Origin: Sulfurimonas sp.
Lineage (GTDB): Bacteria; Campylobacterota; Campylobacteria; Campylobacterales; Sulfurimonadaceae
Assembly (NCBI GenBank): GCA_027047745.1
Contig: JALTUB010000068.1
Location: 1-52,351 of the forward strand
DNA length: 52,351 nucleotides
Direction of reading: 5' to 3'
Both the position numbers and the translations under genes were made by a program. Within the stretch, counting starts at the first letter, position 1. Each line of letters begins with the position of its first letter. Below, piece after piece: positions 23,530 to 31,374 of this stretch. The notes beneath the pieces were generated by a model. That model worked only from the letters and a program-made list of their open reading frames with translations. It was not told the DNA's origin and did not search any database.

Positions 23530-24336
23530 TTATTTTTTATTTCTTGTGATAAATTTACCTGTGAGGTTTATGATAAGCACCATGACAGTAAGTATAAAAG
23601 AGGCTGCCCATGCTAAATCTCGACTACTTGTTTGCACATCACTAGCTAAATCATAAATACTTACGCTGAGTGATGGAAATGCGTGCGTCATATCTAATGA
23701 AAAGTAGTTACTCGTTTGTGAGGTAAAAAGTAGTGGTGCAGTTTCACCGACGATTCTTGCAAAAGCTAGTAGTATTCCTGTCATGATTCCGACTTTAGCA
23801 GCTTTTATGACAATATCTAAAATAACTCGATATTTGGAAGCTCCAAGTGCTATTCCCGCTTCACGCAACTCTTTTGGAACAAGAGAGAGCATAGAGTCTG
23901 TTGTGCTGATGACGATAGGAATCATCATAATAGCAAGAGCAATAGAACCTGCAAAACCACTTGTATGCCCTGTTGGAACGACTATGATGGCATAAACGAA
24001 AGCACCAATGACGATAGAGGGTGCGCTCATCATGATGTCGCTAAGGTTTCTGATTATGTTTGCATATCTCCCTCGTCCATATTCACGAATGTAAATACCA
24101 GCAATCATTCCAAGAGGAATACCAATAACACTTGCAAAACCTGCTAAGATAAATTGCCCTATAATAAGGTTACGAAGACCATTGTCTATTAAATCTGTAA
24201 TAAAAAGAGAAAAATGGAATGAACTGAGACCTTTTATAAAAAGGGTAACCAAAATCCATGCTAAAAAGCTAAGTCCAATAACTGCAGAGATGGTAGAGAG
24301 TGTTAAAACTATTTTATTTATTAGAAGTCTCTTCAT
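23530..24336 (-). CDS. pstA: Phosphate ABC transporter, permease PstA
   Basis: This 268-residue inner-membrane protein has six hydrophobic helices. The BPD permease loop reads EAGIALGASKYRVILDIVIK (the E-A-x-x-x-G contact with PstB), and GIPLGMIAGIYIREYG opens the permease domain. It overlaps pstC by one base (shared TAATG), so the two permease halves are made together. Confidence 0.97.
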   Translation of the reverse strand: MKRLLINKIVLTLSTISAVIGLSFLAWILVTLFIKGLSSFHFSLFITDLIDNGLRNLIIGQFILAGFASVIGIPLGMIAGIYIREYGRGRYANIIRNLSDIMMSAPSIVIGAFVYAIIVVPTGHTSGFAGSIALAIMMIPIVISTTDSMLSLVPKELREAGIALGASKYRVILDIVIKAAKVGIMTGILLAFARIVGETAPLLFTSQTSNYFSLDMTHAFPSLSVSIYDLASDVQTSSRDLAWAASFILTVMVLIINLTGKFITRNKK

Positions 24337-25301
24337 TAGTTAGCCTTTCTTAAAAAGAAGAATTTTGCAAAAGAGATAACAGCAAAACTCATGATAAACA
24401 GAATAAGTGCAAGATAAAAGAGGGAACTCATACCAAGTCCACTTGCTTCTCCAAAGTTGTTTGCTAGTGCAACTGGGATGGAAATTGTCGGGTCGGTAAT
24501 CTTGTGTGGAAGTTCAAAAATAGAACCAATAAGAAATGCAACTGCCATAGTCTCCCCAAGTGCACGACCAAGTGAGAGAATGATAGAACCGATAATACCA
24601 ACTTTTGAGTATGGAAAAATAACATCTTTAATAACTTCAAATTTTGTTGCACCAAGAGCATAGGCAGACTCTTTTAGTATATCAGGAGTCGTATTCATGG
24701 AGTCTCTTGTAATTGCTGCCATAAATGGAAGAATCATGACGCCTAAAACAAGTCCAGCCGTGAGTAGTGAGACTTGAAAACCTCCAAATAAATTAGCTAC
24801 AATAGGGGCAAAATAGTAAAGCCCCCACATCCCAAAAATAATACTTGGAATGGCGGCTAGAAGTTCAATAGCACCTCCAACAAAAGAAGAAATATTTTTT
24901 GGAGCTATTTCAGCTAAAAATATTGCTATTCCCATAGCAATCGGCATAGCAAATGCAAGTGCTATAAGTGTTGAAAGAATTGTTCCAACAAGTGGTACTA
25001 AACCACCATAAATAGTTTTTGTCGGGGTATCATCTTCATCTTCCATCATCATACCATCGTCATCATCACCATAGTCGTTTGGGTTTACTTCTTCAGAAGT
25101 ATCTGCTACTGCCTTGACATTATTTACCTGAGATGTTGTAATGGGTACTTCTTTATTCCATGATGAGTCTGAAATGAAGTGCAAACCAAATTCATTAAGT
25201 GCAGGCTGTGCCGTGTTGAAAAGTGTAATAAAAATCCCAAGAAGAATAATGAACACTAATGTTGCACTTAAAAAAGAGATTTTTTGAAAGATTTTTTCCA
25301 T
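24336..25301 (-). CDS. pstC: Phosphate ABC transporter, permease PstC, with acidic insert
   Basis: The 321-residue protein is the PstA partner: AMPIAMGIAIFLAEIAPK and the loop ESAYALGATKFEVIKDVIFP are typical. After the first helix (about 10-30) the periplasmic stretch is longer than usual and holds a run of acids and methionines (residues 78-91, DDDDGMMMEDEDD), which I do not recall in other PstC proteins. A Pho-type promoter lies 45-65 bp upstream, so pstCAB can be transcribed without pstS. Confidence 0.96.
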   Translation of the reverse strand: MEKIFQKISFLSATLVFIILLGIFITLFNTAQPALNEFGLHFISDSSWNKEVPITTSQVNNVKAVADTSEEVNPNDYGDDDDGMMMEDEDDTPTKTIYGGLVPLVGTILSTLIALAFAMPIAMGIAIFLAEIAPKNISSFVGGAIELLAAIPSIIFGMWGLYYFAPIVANLFGGFQVSLLTAGLVLGVMILPFMAAITRDSMNTTPDILKESAYALGATKFEVIKDVIFPYSKVGIIGSIILSLGRALGETMAVAFLIGSIFELPHKITDPTISIPVALANNFGEASGLGMSSLFYLALILFIMSFAVISFAKFFFLRKAN

Positions 25302-25330
25302 ATTTAAACCTAATTGTAATTAATAGCGAT

Positions 25331-25365
25331 ATTATAGTGAAAGTTGATTACAAGTAGATTACAAG
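25331..25365 (-). promoter_or_regulatory. Predicted Pho-box promoter of pstC
   Basis: Read on the minus strand: CTTGTAATC (25365-25357), 2 bp, CTTGTAATC (25354-25346), then 9 bp, then TATAAT (25336-25331). Two identical 9-mers at an 11-bp period replace a -35 box. The transcript would start about 20-25 bp before the pstC ATG. Confidence 0.75.
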
Positions 25366-25385
25366 GATTTTAAATATAGATAAAG

Positions 25386-25411
25386 TACCACACAAGAGAT
25401 ATTGTGTGGTA
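25386..25411 (-). terminator. Hairpin between pstS and pstC
   Basis: TACCACACAA (25386-25395) and TTGTGTGGTA (25402-25411) form a perfect 10-bp stem with a GAGATA loop. There is no good T-run, so it more likely stabilises the pstS 3' end or causes partial termination, letting pstS be made in excess of the permease genes as is usual for binding proteins. Confidence 0.65.
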
Positions 25412-25455
25412 TGTGAAATTTGTTGTTAAGGGGAATAAAATTTAATAATTTGAGT

Positions 25456-26460
25456 TTATTTTATACCTTTAACCTCCCAATACTTTCTGATTTTGTTTGT
25501 TAAAGAGTTTGGTAATGGAACATAGCCAAGACTAGAAGCGATGTCTGCACCATTTTTATATGACCAGTTGTAGAATGCTGTTACTTTTTTATCCATAGCT
25601 TTATGCTCTTTTGGTAAAAGAATAAAAGTTGCTGCTACGATAGGGTAAGATTTTGCACCTGCAGGGTCTGCGATGATAGCATAGAAATCTTTTCTTGGAT
25701 CAAAACTAGCTTTTGCAGCACTCTCTTGAAATGATTTAAGAGTAGGTTTAATGTAGTAACCTTCTCTATTTTCAACTGTTGCCATAGTAATACCATTTGA
25801 TTTTGCATCAGCATAGTCCATATAACCTACAGAGTATGGAGTTTGTTTGATAAGTGCGCCAACACCAGGGTTTCCTTTACCACCAACATGGTGATCACCA
25901 GGCCAAGTTACAGATTTTCTTGCACCAAATGCTTTTCTCCACTCAAGGTTACTTTTTGCAAGGTAGTAAGTAAAGTTAAATGTAGTTCCACTCGCATCTG
26001 AACGGTGAACAAATGTTAATTTTTTATGTGGTAAATGTGCAGTAGGGTTACTCATAGTAATAAGTTTATTATCCCAGTATTTAATGTGACCTAAAGCGAT
26101 TTCAGCAATGGCTGCACGGCTTAGTTTTATGTCATTATGATTTGGAATATTGTATGCCATTGTAATCGCACCAACAACTGCAGGGAATTGGTAAAGCTTA
26201 TGTTTTTTGAGTGTTCTTGGAGTAAGAGGTTTATCACTACCACCGAAGTTTGATTGTCTCGCTTCAATGTGTTTGATACCAGCTCCAGAACCTTCACTGA
26301 TATAGTTGATTTTAATACCAGTCTCTTTATTGTATGCTTTAATCCATTGTTGATAAACAGAATAAGGAAAAGAAGCTCCACTTCCTTTGATTACATCATT
26401 TGCCGAAAGAGCACCAGCTAAAACTGAAGTTGCAAGAGCAAGTTTAAGTAATTTTGTCAT
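25456..26460 (-). CDS. pstS: Phosphate ABC transporter, periplasmic phosphate-binding protein
   Basis: The 334-residue protein has a signal peptide (MTKLLKLALATSVLAGALSA, cut near residue 20) and the PstS family pattern: VIKGSGASFPYSVYQQWIKA, YISEGSGAGIKHIEARQSNF with GGSDKPLT, and HRSDASGTTFNFTYYLA. These loops bind phosphate through serines, an arginine and an aspartate. It captures phosphate for PstCAB. It leads the operon with a Pho-type promoter of its own. Confidence 0.97.
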   Translation of the reverse strand: MTKLLKLALATSVLAGALSANDVIKGSGASFPYSVYQQWIKAYNKETGIKINYISEGSGAGIKHIEARQSNFGGSDKPLTPRTLKKHKLYQFPAVVGAITMAYNIPNHNDIKLSRAAIAEIALGHIKYWDNKLITMSNPTAHLPHKKLTFVHRSDASGTTFNFTYYLAKSNLEWRKAFGARKSVTWPGDHHVGGKGNPGVGALIKQTPYSVGYMDYADAKSNGITMATVENREGYYIKPTLKSFQESAAKASFDPRKDFYAIIADPAGAKSYPIVAATFILLPKEHKAMDKKVTAFYNWSYKNGADIASSLGYVPLPNSLTNKIRKYWEVKGIK

Positions 26461-26490
26461 TTGTTACACCTTTTAAATTTAAGTTGTGGA

Positions 26491-26525
26491 AGTATAAAAC
26501 AGTTTGGTTACAAAAAGATTACAAA
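26491..26525 (-). promoter_or_regulatory. Predicted Pho-box promoter of pstS
   Basis: On the minus strand TTTGTAATC (26525-26517) and TTTGTAACC (26514-26506) have an 11-bp period. Nine bases on comes TATACT (26496-26491). The ATG is 30 bp further, after a AAGGTGTAACA ribosome site. Confidence 0.75.
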
Positions 26526-26533
26526 TTTGTTTG

Positions 26534-27682
26534 TTAAAACTTTATAATAACATCTAACTGAACACGCTCATAATCTGCTGCTGGCTTTCCAACTTTTTTT
26601 CCTGCAAAAAGTGTATCAAAAAAGAATGCTCCAGCAAGGTATGTGTTTTTGCCAAATTTATATTTTGCTCTTATAGCATGTCCCTTAGCTGCAGTACCAC
26701 CACCAAAATTATCCGAATCACTATGCGCACCTAACACTGCATCTGCTTGCAGATCAGTATAAGAGTATTTCAGTTGCCAATCATGAACTTTTTTCGCCTT
26801 ACCTATTTGGACTGCTAAATCATACCCAAAGTTTTTATCACTAGCTGCAGCGTTATATGCCATCCCTGCAGCAACTGCAAGCGGTTTACCAAAGAGATCT
26901 TTGAATTTGAGTTCTCCAAATGCTTCTAAAATATTGTAATTGTTTTTAAATACACCATTTACTAAAGTATTACCCATTCCTGTACCTTTGTTGGTGTTAT
27001 AAATAGGTGTGTTTCCCTTAACTCCATCGTAGTAATAAATAGCTGTACCTATATTTAATTGAGAATTTTCTAATTTAATTTTTTGTACATATTGTGCAAA
27101 AAAGAGGTTAATGGTATTTTTAGCATTAACCTGTTCTGCATATGTTGGTTGATTGATACCTGCATTAATGATACGAGAGTCATTCTCATAGTTATAACTT
27201 ACACCATTGAATGAAATATCATTATCCCAAATAAGCTGTGATTTGATTGGTCTATATATCATATAGGGATGTCTTCCAACTTTTAGAGTGGAGTCTTCAT
27301 TCTTATATGCAATATCTAAAATGTTAAATCTCAATGACTCCCAAAAGTAATCACTTAAAGCTTTATTATCTAGAAATGTTTGATTACCGGAAGTTGGATT
27401 TGCATATCCACTTCTCATACCAATATCAAATTTTAGATTTTGCACTAAATCAACAGCTGCTACTAGTCGTAACCTATATCTGTTGTGATAAGTATATTTG
27501 TTTGTAGTGTCAGTTCCATCTTTATAGTAAGTCTCTTTACTTTCATAGCGTAATCTGAGATCGCCTTTGAAATGAAATCTATCTAAAATTTTTTCTTCTG
27601 TATTTGTTACTGTTTGTGCGTTAACAACTGTTCCTAAAGTTAAAGCTGTTAAAATAACTCCCCTCATTTTTTTAGTTGCCAT
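26534..27682 (-). CDS. Outer-membrane porin, Pho-controlled (phosphate porin candidate)
   Basis: This 382-residue beta-barrel protein has a signal peptide (MATKKMRGVILTALTLGTVV, cut after NA-Q), an opening FHFKGDLRLRYESKETYY and many alternating aromatic strands, and it ends in YERVQLDVIIKF with a terminal Phe, the usual outer-membrane insertion signal. It resembles Campylobacterota Opr/alginate-export-like porins. Substrate cannot be read from the sequence; the Pho-type promoter shared with the divergent porin points to uptake of phosphate, polyphosphate or phosphoesters. Confidence 0.88.
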   Translation of the reverse strand: MATKKMRGVILTALTLGTVVNAQTVTNTEEKILDRFHFKGDLRLRYESKETYYKDGTDTTNKYTYHNRYRLRLVAAVDLVQNLKFDIGMRSGYANPTSGNQTFLDNKALSDYFWESLRFNILDIAYKNEDSTLKVGRHPYMIYRPIKSQLIWDNDISFNGVSYNYENDSRIINAGINQPTYAEQVNAKNTINLFFAQYVQKIKLENSQLNIGTAIYYYDGVKGNTPIYNTNKGTGMGNTLVNGVFKNNYNILEAFGELKFKDLFGKPLAVAAGMAYNAAASDKNFGYDLAVQIGKAKKVHDWQLKYSYTDLQADAVLGAHSDSDNFGGGTAAKGHAIRAKYKFGKNTYLAGAFFFDTLFAGKKVGKPAADYERVQLDVIIKF

Positions 27683-27715
27683 AACTTCTCCTTTTTATTG
27701 TGACTTGATGTCCTA

Positions 27716-27750
27716 ATAATAGAAAAAGAAGATTACAATATGGTTACAAA
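27716..27750 (-). promoter_or_regulatory. Predicted Pho-box promoter of the minus-strand porin
   Basis: On the minus strand TTTGTAACC (27750-27742) and ATTGTAATC (27739-27731), period 11 bp, then 9 bp and TATTAT (27721-27716). This box and the plus-strand box at 27762 stand back to back, 11 bp apart. Confidence 0.7.
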
Positions 27751-27761
27751 AGCAGACTCCT

Positions 27762-27796
27762 TTTGTAATCGTTATGTAATCAAGAGTTTCTATACT
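27762..27796 (+). promoter_or_regulatory. Predicted Pho-box promoter of the plus-strand porin
   Basis: TTTGTAATC (27762-27770) and TATGTAATC (27773-27781), period 11 bp, are followed after 9 bp (AAGAGTTTC) by TATACT (27791-27796). The start codon at 27827 is 30 bp downstream, the same distance as for pstS. Confidence 0.75.
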
Positions 27797-27826
27797 TTCG
27801 CCATCAAACAAAAAGGAAATTACAAA

Positions 27827-29041
27827 ATGAAAAAAATCGTTCTATCAAGCTTAGTTGCTTTAACTTTAGGTACAGTAGCTGCAAATGCAGGTGCTACAAA
27901 ATTATATCAAGATGAAAATGGTCAAGTTTTTACTCAAGCAGGTGAAGGTCGCACAGCGATTAAAACTGATACATCAGTATTTTCTCATGCTGATAAACTA
28001 AAATTTGATGGGCAAGCATTTATTGGGTATAAATATACTGATTATGCAAATGCAGCTACACAAGATACTCAAGATTTTGAAATTCGTCGTGGATATTTTC
28101 AATTGAAAGCGTATTTATTAGATGACCCTAAATCTTATTATCGTGTTACAATGGATTTAACTAGAGAAACTGATAGTTTTAATGCTAATGGTACTGGAGC
28201 ATCATTAAAAGCAAGTACAAATGGTAGTATGGTTGTTCGTGCAAAATATGCGTACTTAAACCTTCATAATGTTTTACCAGTTACATCATTAGAAATTGGT
28301 TTGGCACACCGTCCTTGGCATGATTATGAAGAGCATAACTCTTGGATGTTCAGAAGTATCTCTGAAATTTTAATTGAAAATGGAAATTCTGCACATATTT
28401 CAAGTTCAGCTGATTTTGGTGTAATGGCAAAAACGAGAACAAAATATTTTGATGCTGATTATGGAATTTTCAATGGGGAAGGGTATCACTCTGCACAAGT
28501 TTCAAATGGTATGAGCTTGGAATGGAGATTTACAGGTCACTTACTTGGAACACATGGCCATCCTGATACAAATACATATCTTGATGCTTCTTTCTTTGGT
28601 CAATTAAATCAAAAACACTCTTTGAATAGCGTAACAAACGAATATGATGACTTAGACTTTTATGGTTTTCATACAGTCTTTAATATGCCAGCATTTTTAG
28701 CATCAGCGCAATATGTAACTTCAACAGATACCTCAAGCAATTCATCTGCAACAGGTGCAGCTTCTAAAGGTTCAGGTAGTGGTTACTCATTCAATGTTGA
28801 AGGTCGTATAGGTGAAGAACATCAGTACAAAGCATTTGCAAGAGTTGATAAATGGACACCAGATGTAGTAAGTGGTGCAAAAAAATATGCTAAAAATACT
28901 TATATTGGTGGTGTAGCTTGGAGACAAAATTCAAATGTTGAATGGGTAGCGAATGTTACTATTGATGACAATGACCATGCAACGGGAACTGCTAGTCCTA
29001 AAAGTACATCTTATATGCTAACAACACAAATAGACTTCTAG
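27827..29041 (+). CDS. Outer-membrane porin, OprP/OprO-like, Pho-controlled
   Basis: Starting at the ATG at 27827 (AAAGGAAATTAC before it) the product has 404 residues with a signal peptide MKKIVLSSLVALTLGTVAAN (cut after NA-G). FDGQAFIGYKYTDY, FEIRRGYFQLKAYLLDDPKS and RAKYAYLNLHNVLP are the pattern of phosphate-selective porins O and P, and the chain ends in MLTTQIDF. An in-frame start at 27740 would place the Pho box inside the coding region. It should let phosphate or a related anion into the periplasm for PstS. Confidence 0.88.
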   Translation: MKKIVLSSLVALTLGTVAANAGATKLYQDENGQVFTQAGEGRTAIKTDTSVFSHADKLKFDGQAFIGYKYTDYANAATQDTQDFEIRRGYFQLKAYLLDDPKSYYRVTMDLTRETDSFNANGTGASLKASTNGSMVVRAKYAYLNLHNVLPVTSLEIGLAHRPWHDYEEHNSWMFRSISEILIENGNSAHISSSADFGVMAKTRTKYFDADYGIFNGEGYHSAQVSNGMSLEWRFTGHLLGTHGHPDTNTYLDASFFGQLNQKHSLNSVTNEYDDLDFYGFHTVFNMPAFLASAQYVTSTDTSSNSSATGAASKGSGSGYSFNVEGRIGEEHQYKAFARVDKWTPDVVSGAKKYAKNTYIGGVAWRQNSNVEWVANVTIDDNDHATGTASPKSTSYMLTTQIDF

Positions 29042-29064
29042 TCATAATTTTATGATATAAATGA

Positions 29065-29070
29065 TATAAT
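29065..29070 (+). promoter_or_regulatory. Predicted promoter of the first desaturase (-10 TATAAT)
   Basis: GATATAATCACACC stands 26 bp before the ATG at 29097. The identical string GATATAATCACAC is the -10 region of mraY on the other strand (41197-41192), so this is a recurrent promoter form in the genome. Confidence 0.5.
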
Positions 29071-29096
29071 CACACCAAATTAATATAGGTGAGTTT

Positions 29097-30083
29097 ATGT
29101 CATTTGCAAAATACCCTGATATCTTTGATGAATTAAAAAATGAAGTTCGTGCCGCTGGGCTTTTAGATAGAGTTCCTGTTCGAGGAACGATAGAGATGAT
29201 AGCTATATTTGTCTCTATGTTTGTAGTTTACTGGATAGCATTTAATTGGAATTCTCTTTATCCTTCTACTTTGGCGGCGATTATGCTCGGTCTTTTTATG
29301 AGCATTATATTTACTCGTGCTGTTTTTGTGTCTCATGATGTTTTACATAGACAATATTTCAAAAAAAAATCTCTATCTTTTTTGATTAGTTATCCTTTCT
29401 CTGCATTTATCTTGTCAAACTCTTCATCATGGTGGGATTTTAAACACAATATTAACCATCATACTTGGTGTAATGTACCCGAAAAAGACGAGGATATTTT
29501 GGCGATGGATGGTGCTTTTACTCAAAAACAAAAAGGAAATAAAGCTTGGCTAAGAGCTAGTAAATACCTTGTTTTTTGGGGAGCTATGTTTTTTATGTAT
29601 CCTGCGTTTATAGCACAATCCTACTCTTTTGCCATCAAACGCAAGTTATGGGGAGAATTAGCTCTCATGTTGATGCATTGGCCATTAGTTTGGGGACCAA
29701 TATTTTACTTTTTACCATTCTCTAATGCTATTGTTGTTTTTTTAACATTAAACTTGACCCTTTCACCATGGCTAGCTTTTGGTTTTATCACAAATCATTT
29801 AGGTTGTGAAGTTATTGATAAAAAAGATAGTGAATCACTCTCTTGGATGGAACTACAGATGAGAACTTCTCGTTCTTTAAAAGGTGGTTTATTAGTGCAT
29901 TGGTTTTATGGTGGACTAAACACACAGATAGAGCATCACCTTTTTCCAAAAGCACCTCGTTTTAACCTACTAAAAGTACAAAAGATGACAAAAGAATTTG
30001 CTAAAAAACACAATATTGACTACTTTGAAACAACACCTATACAAGCATATATACAGATAAATGATGTTTTAAAAGAGTATTAA
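29097..30083 (+). CDS. Membrane fatty acid desaturase
   Basis: The 328-residue membrane protein has the three histidine boxes that bind the di-iron centre: SHDVLHRQYF (His80, His84), KHNINHH (His117, His121, His122) and NTQIEHHLFP near residue 280 (Q-x-x-H-H). Two pairs of hydrophobic helices separate them. It probably inserts a double bond into acyl chains using O2. Q-I-E-H-H in the third box is typical of front-end and delta-type desaturases, but there is no cytochrome b5 domain, so the electron donor must be separate. It is convergent with a second desaturase, 11 bp away. Confidence 0.9.
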   Translation: MSFAKYPDIFDELKNEVRAAGLLDRVPVRGTIEMIAIFVSMFVVYWIAFNWNSLYPSTLAAIMLGLFMSIIFTRAVFVSHDVLHRQYFKKKSLSFLISYPFSAFILSNSSSWWDFKHNINHHTWCNVPEKDEDILAMDGAFTQKQKGNKAWLRASKYLVFWGAMFFMYPAFIAQSYSFAIKRKLWGELALMLMHWPLVWGPIFYFLPFSNAIVVFLTLNLTLSPWLAFGFITNHLGCEVIDKKDSESLSWMELQMRTSRSLKGGLLVHWFYGGLNTQIEHHLFPKAPRFNLLKVQKMTKEFAKKHNIDYFETTPIQAYIQINDVLKEY

Positions 30084-30094
30084 TAGTTTATATT

Positions 30095-31258
30095 TTATAT
30101 GCCTTCTATGGTAAGAAGTTTAGTTTTTCCTACCATTAAATCAACAGTCATTAACATTCTTTTAAATACAGAATCTTGTCTATACTCAAGGTTGTGTTTT
30201 TTGCATATCTCTTTTATGATAGGTTGCATTTTTTGATAGTAGCTATGAGGCATATTTGGAAAAAGATGATGTTCTATTTGATAGTTTAAAAAGCCATGTA
30301 AGTAGTCTATTAGGTCTGTTCCTGTGTTGTAGTTTACACTTCCCATAATCTGTCTTAGATAGTATTCACCCTGTGTTTTATGTGGTGTTGAAAACTGATA
30401 AATGTCTTCTGCTGAGTGATTTGGAACTATCACTAAAAATGAGTGTAAGTTTGCAAAAAGTTCAGCTATAACAAGAAGTACAAAAGCACTAAGAACAGCG
30501 TTTATTCCAAATGGTAAAAATAAAAGTGGTAAAAAAGCAAACTGAAAAAGTCCATAAGGAAGGTAGTATTGTAACCATAACTCTTTACCTCGTTTTGTTA
30601 GAGGATTGAACTCAAACTTGTCTGACCTTGGATTGTCTGTCCCTTGTTTTTCTCTGTTTTCTAAGATTCTAAGAGTATTTGGTGCATAGTAAGCTATTTT
30701 CCAAAATGAAGCGAATATGTAAATTATGGCATATTTGAAAAACATAGGCATTTGTATCTTGTGTAACCACTCAAGATTTTTTTCAACATTATCAGGATCG
30801 TCCATTTCACCTAAATGATAATGGTGCATGATGTTATGCTCATAAGCCCAAGCATCAGGTTTAATCCAGTCAAGCCAATCTATCCATCTTCTGTTTCCAG
30901 CAGCAAAACCTTTTTTTGTATATCTATAAGGTATATTTGGCACTTTATCATAAGCTCCATGAAGGATAGGGTGAGTAACATTTGCCCATCTAGCGACATT
31001 ACCAACTGAAACCAAAAACGCTCCAACTATACCAAAGAACCAAAAGTCAAAAACAGAAATACCTGAGTTAAATGAGTTTAGGATTACAACTAAAGATATG
31101 ATAGAAAAACCAGAAATTGTAGAAGATCTACCCCATTTTTCTAGTTTTAAAAGATGTTGAAAATCTTCCTCTGTTACTTTAATAGTTTTTTTTATCTCAT
31201 CTATGTCGTTTTGTAGTTCTTGTTGATTTACATCTCTGTAGTCTGTAAAAGTTGACAA
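30095..31258 (-). CDS. Membrane fatty acid desaturase, second type
   Basis: The 387-residue protein has the boxes HPILH (His96, His100), HNIMHHYH (His141, His145, His146) and NYQIEHHLFP near residue 335. A 45-residue helical N-terminus (QQELQNDIDEIKKTIKVTEE) precedes the first membrane helix. It differs clearly from the desaturase encoded opposite. The second box is followed by YHLGEMDDPDNVEKN, as in bacterial delta-type desaturases. The substrate is unknown. A -10 box (complement of 31291-31296) lies 33 bp upstream. Confidence 0.9.
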   Translation of the reverse strand: MSTFTDYRDVNQQELQNDIDEIKKTIKVTEEDFQHLLKLEKWGRSSTISGFSIISLVVILNSFNSGISVFDFWFFGIVGAFLVSVGNVARWANVTHPILHGAYDKVPNIPYRYTKKGFAAGNRRWIDWLDWIKPDAWAYEHNIMHHYHLGEMDDPDNVEKNLEWLHKIQMPMFFKYAIIYIFASFWKIAYYAPNTLRILENREKQGTDNPRSDKFEFNPLTKRGKELWLQYYLPYGLFQFAFLPLLFLPFGINAVLSAFVLLVIAELFANLHSFLVIVPNHSAEDIYQFSTPHKTQGEYYLRQIMGSVNYNTGTDLIDYLHGFLNYQIEHHLFPNMPHSYYQKMQPIIKEICKKHNLEYRQDSVFKRMLMTVDLMVGKTKLLTIEGI

Positions 31259-31340
31259 TTTAGCTCCTCAAATAATATATATTTGATGAAATTATAGTTA
31301 AAAAAACTTAGAGTTAATGCAATATGAATAGCAATTTGGA

Positions 31341-31346
31341 TAAAAT
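31341..31346 (+). promoter_or_regulatory. Possible ilvE promoter (-10 TAAAAT)
   Basis: TTTGGATAAAATGGC is an extended -10-like element 29 bp before the chosen ilvE start. The divergent desaturase promoter (TATAAT, complement of 31291-31296) is 45 bp away on the other strand. Confidence 0.35.
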
Positions 31347-31374
31347 GGCAATAATTATAAAATTTGGAGAACTT

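Noticed and set aside
27740..27826. A longer N-terminus for the plus-strand porin.
   Set aside because: It would hide the signal peptide, and it contains the Pho box and -10.
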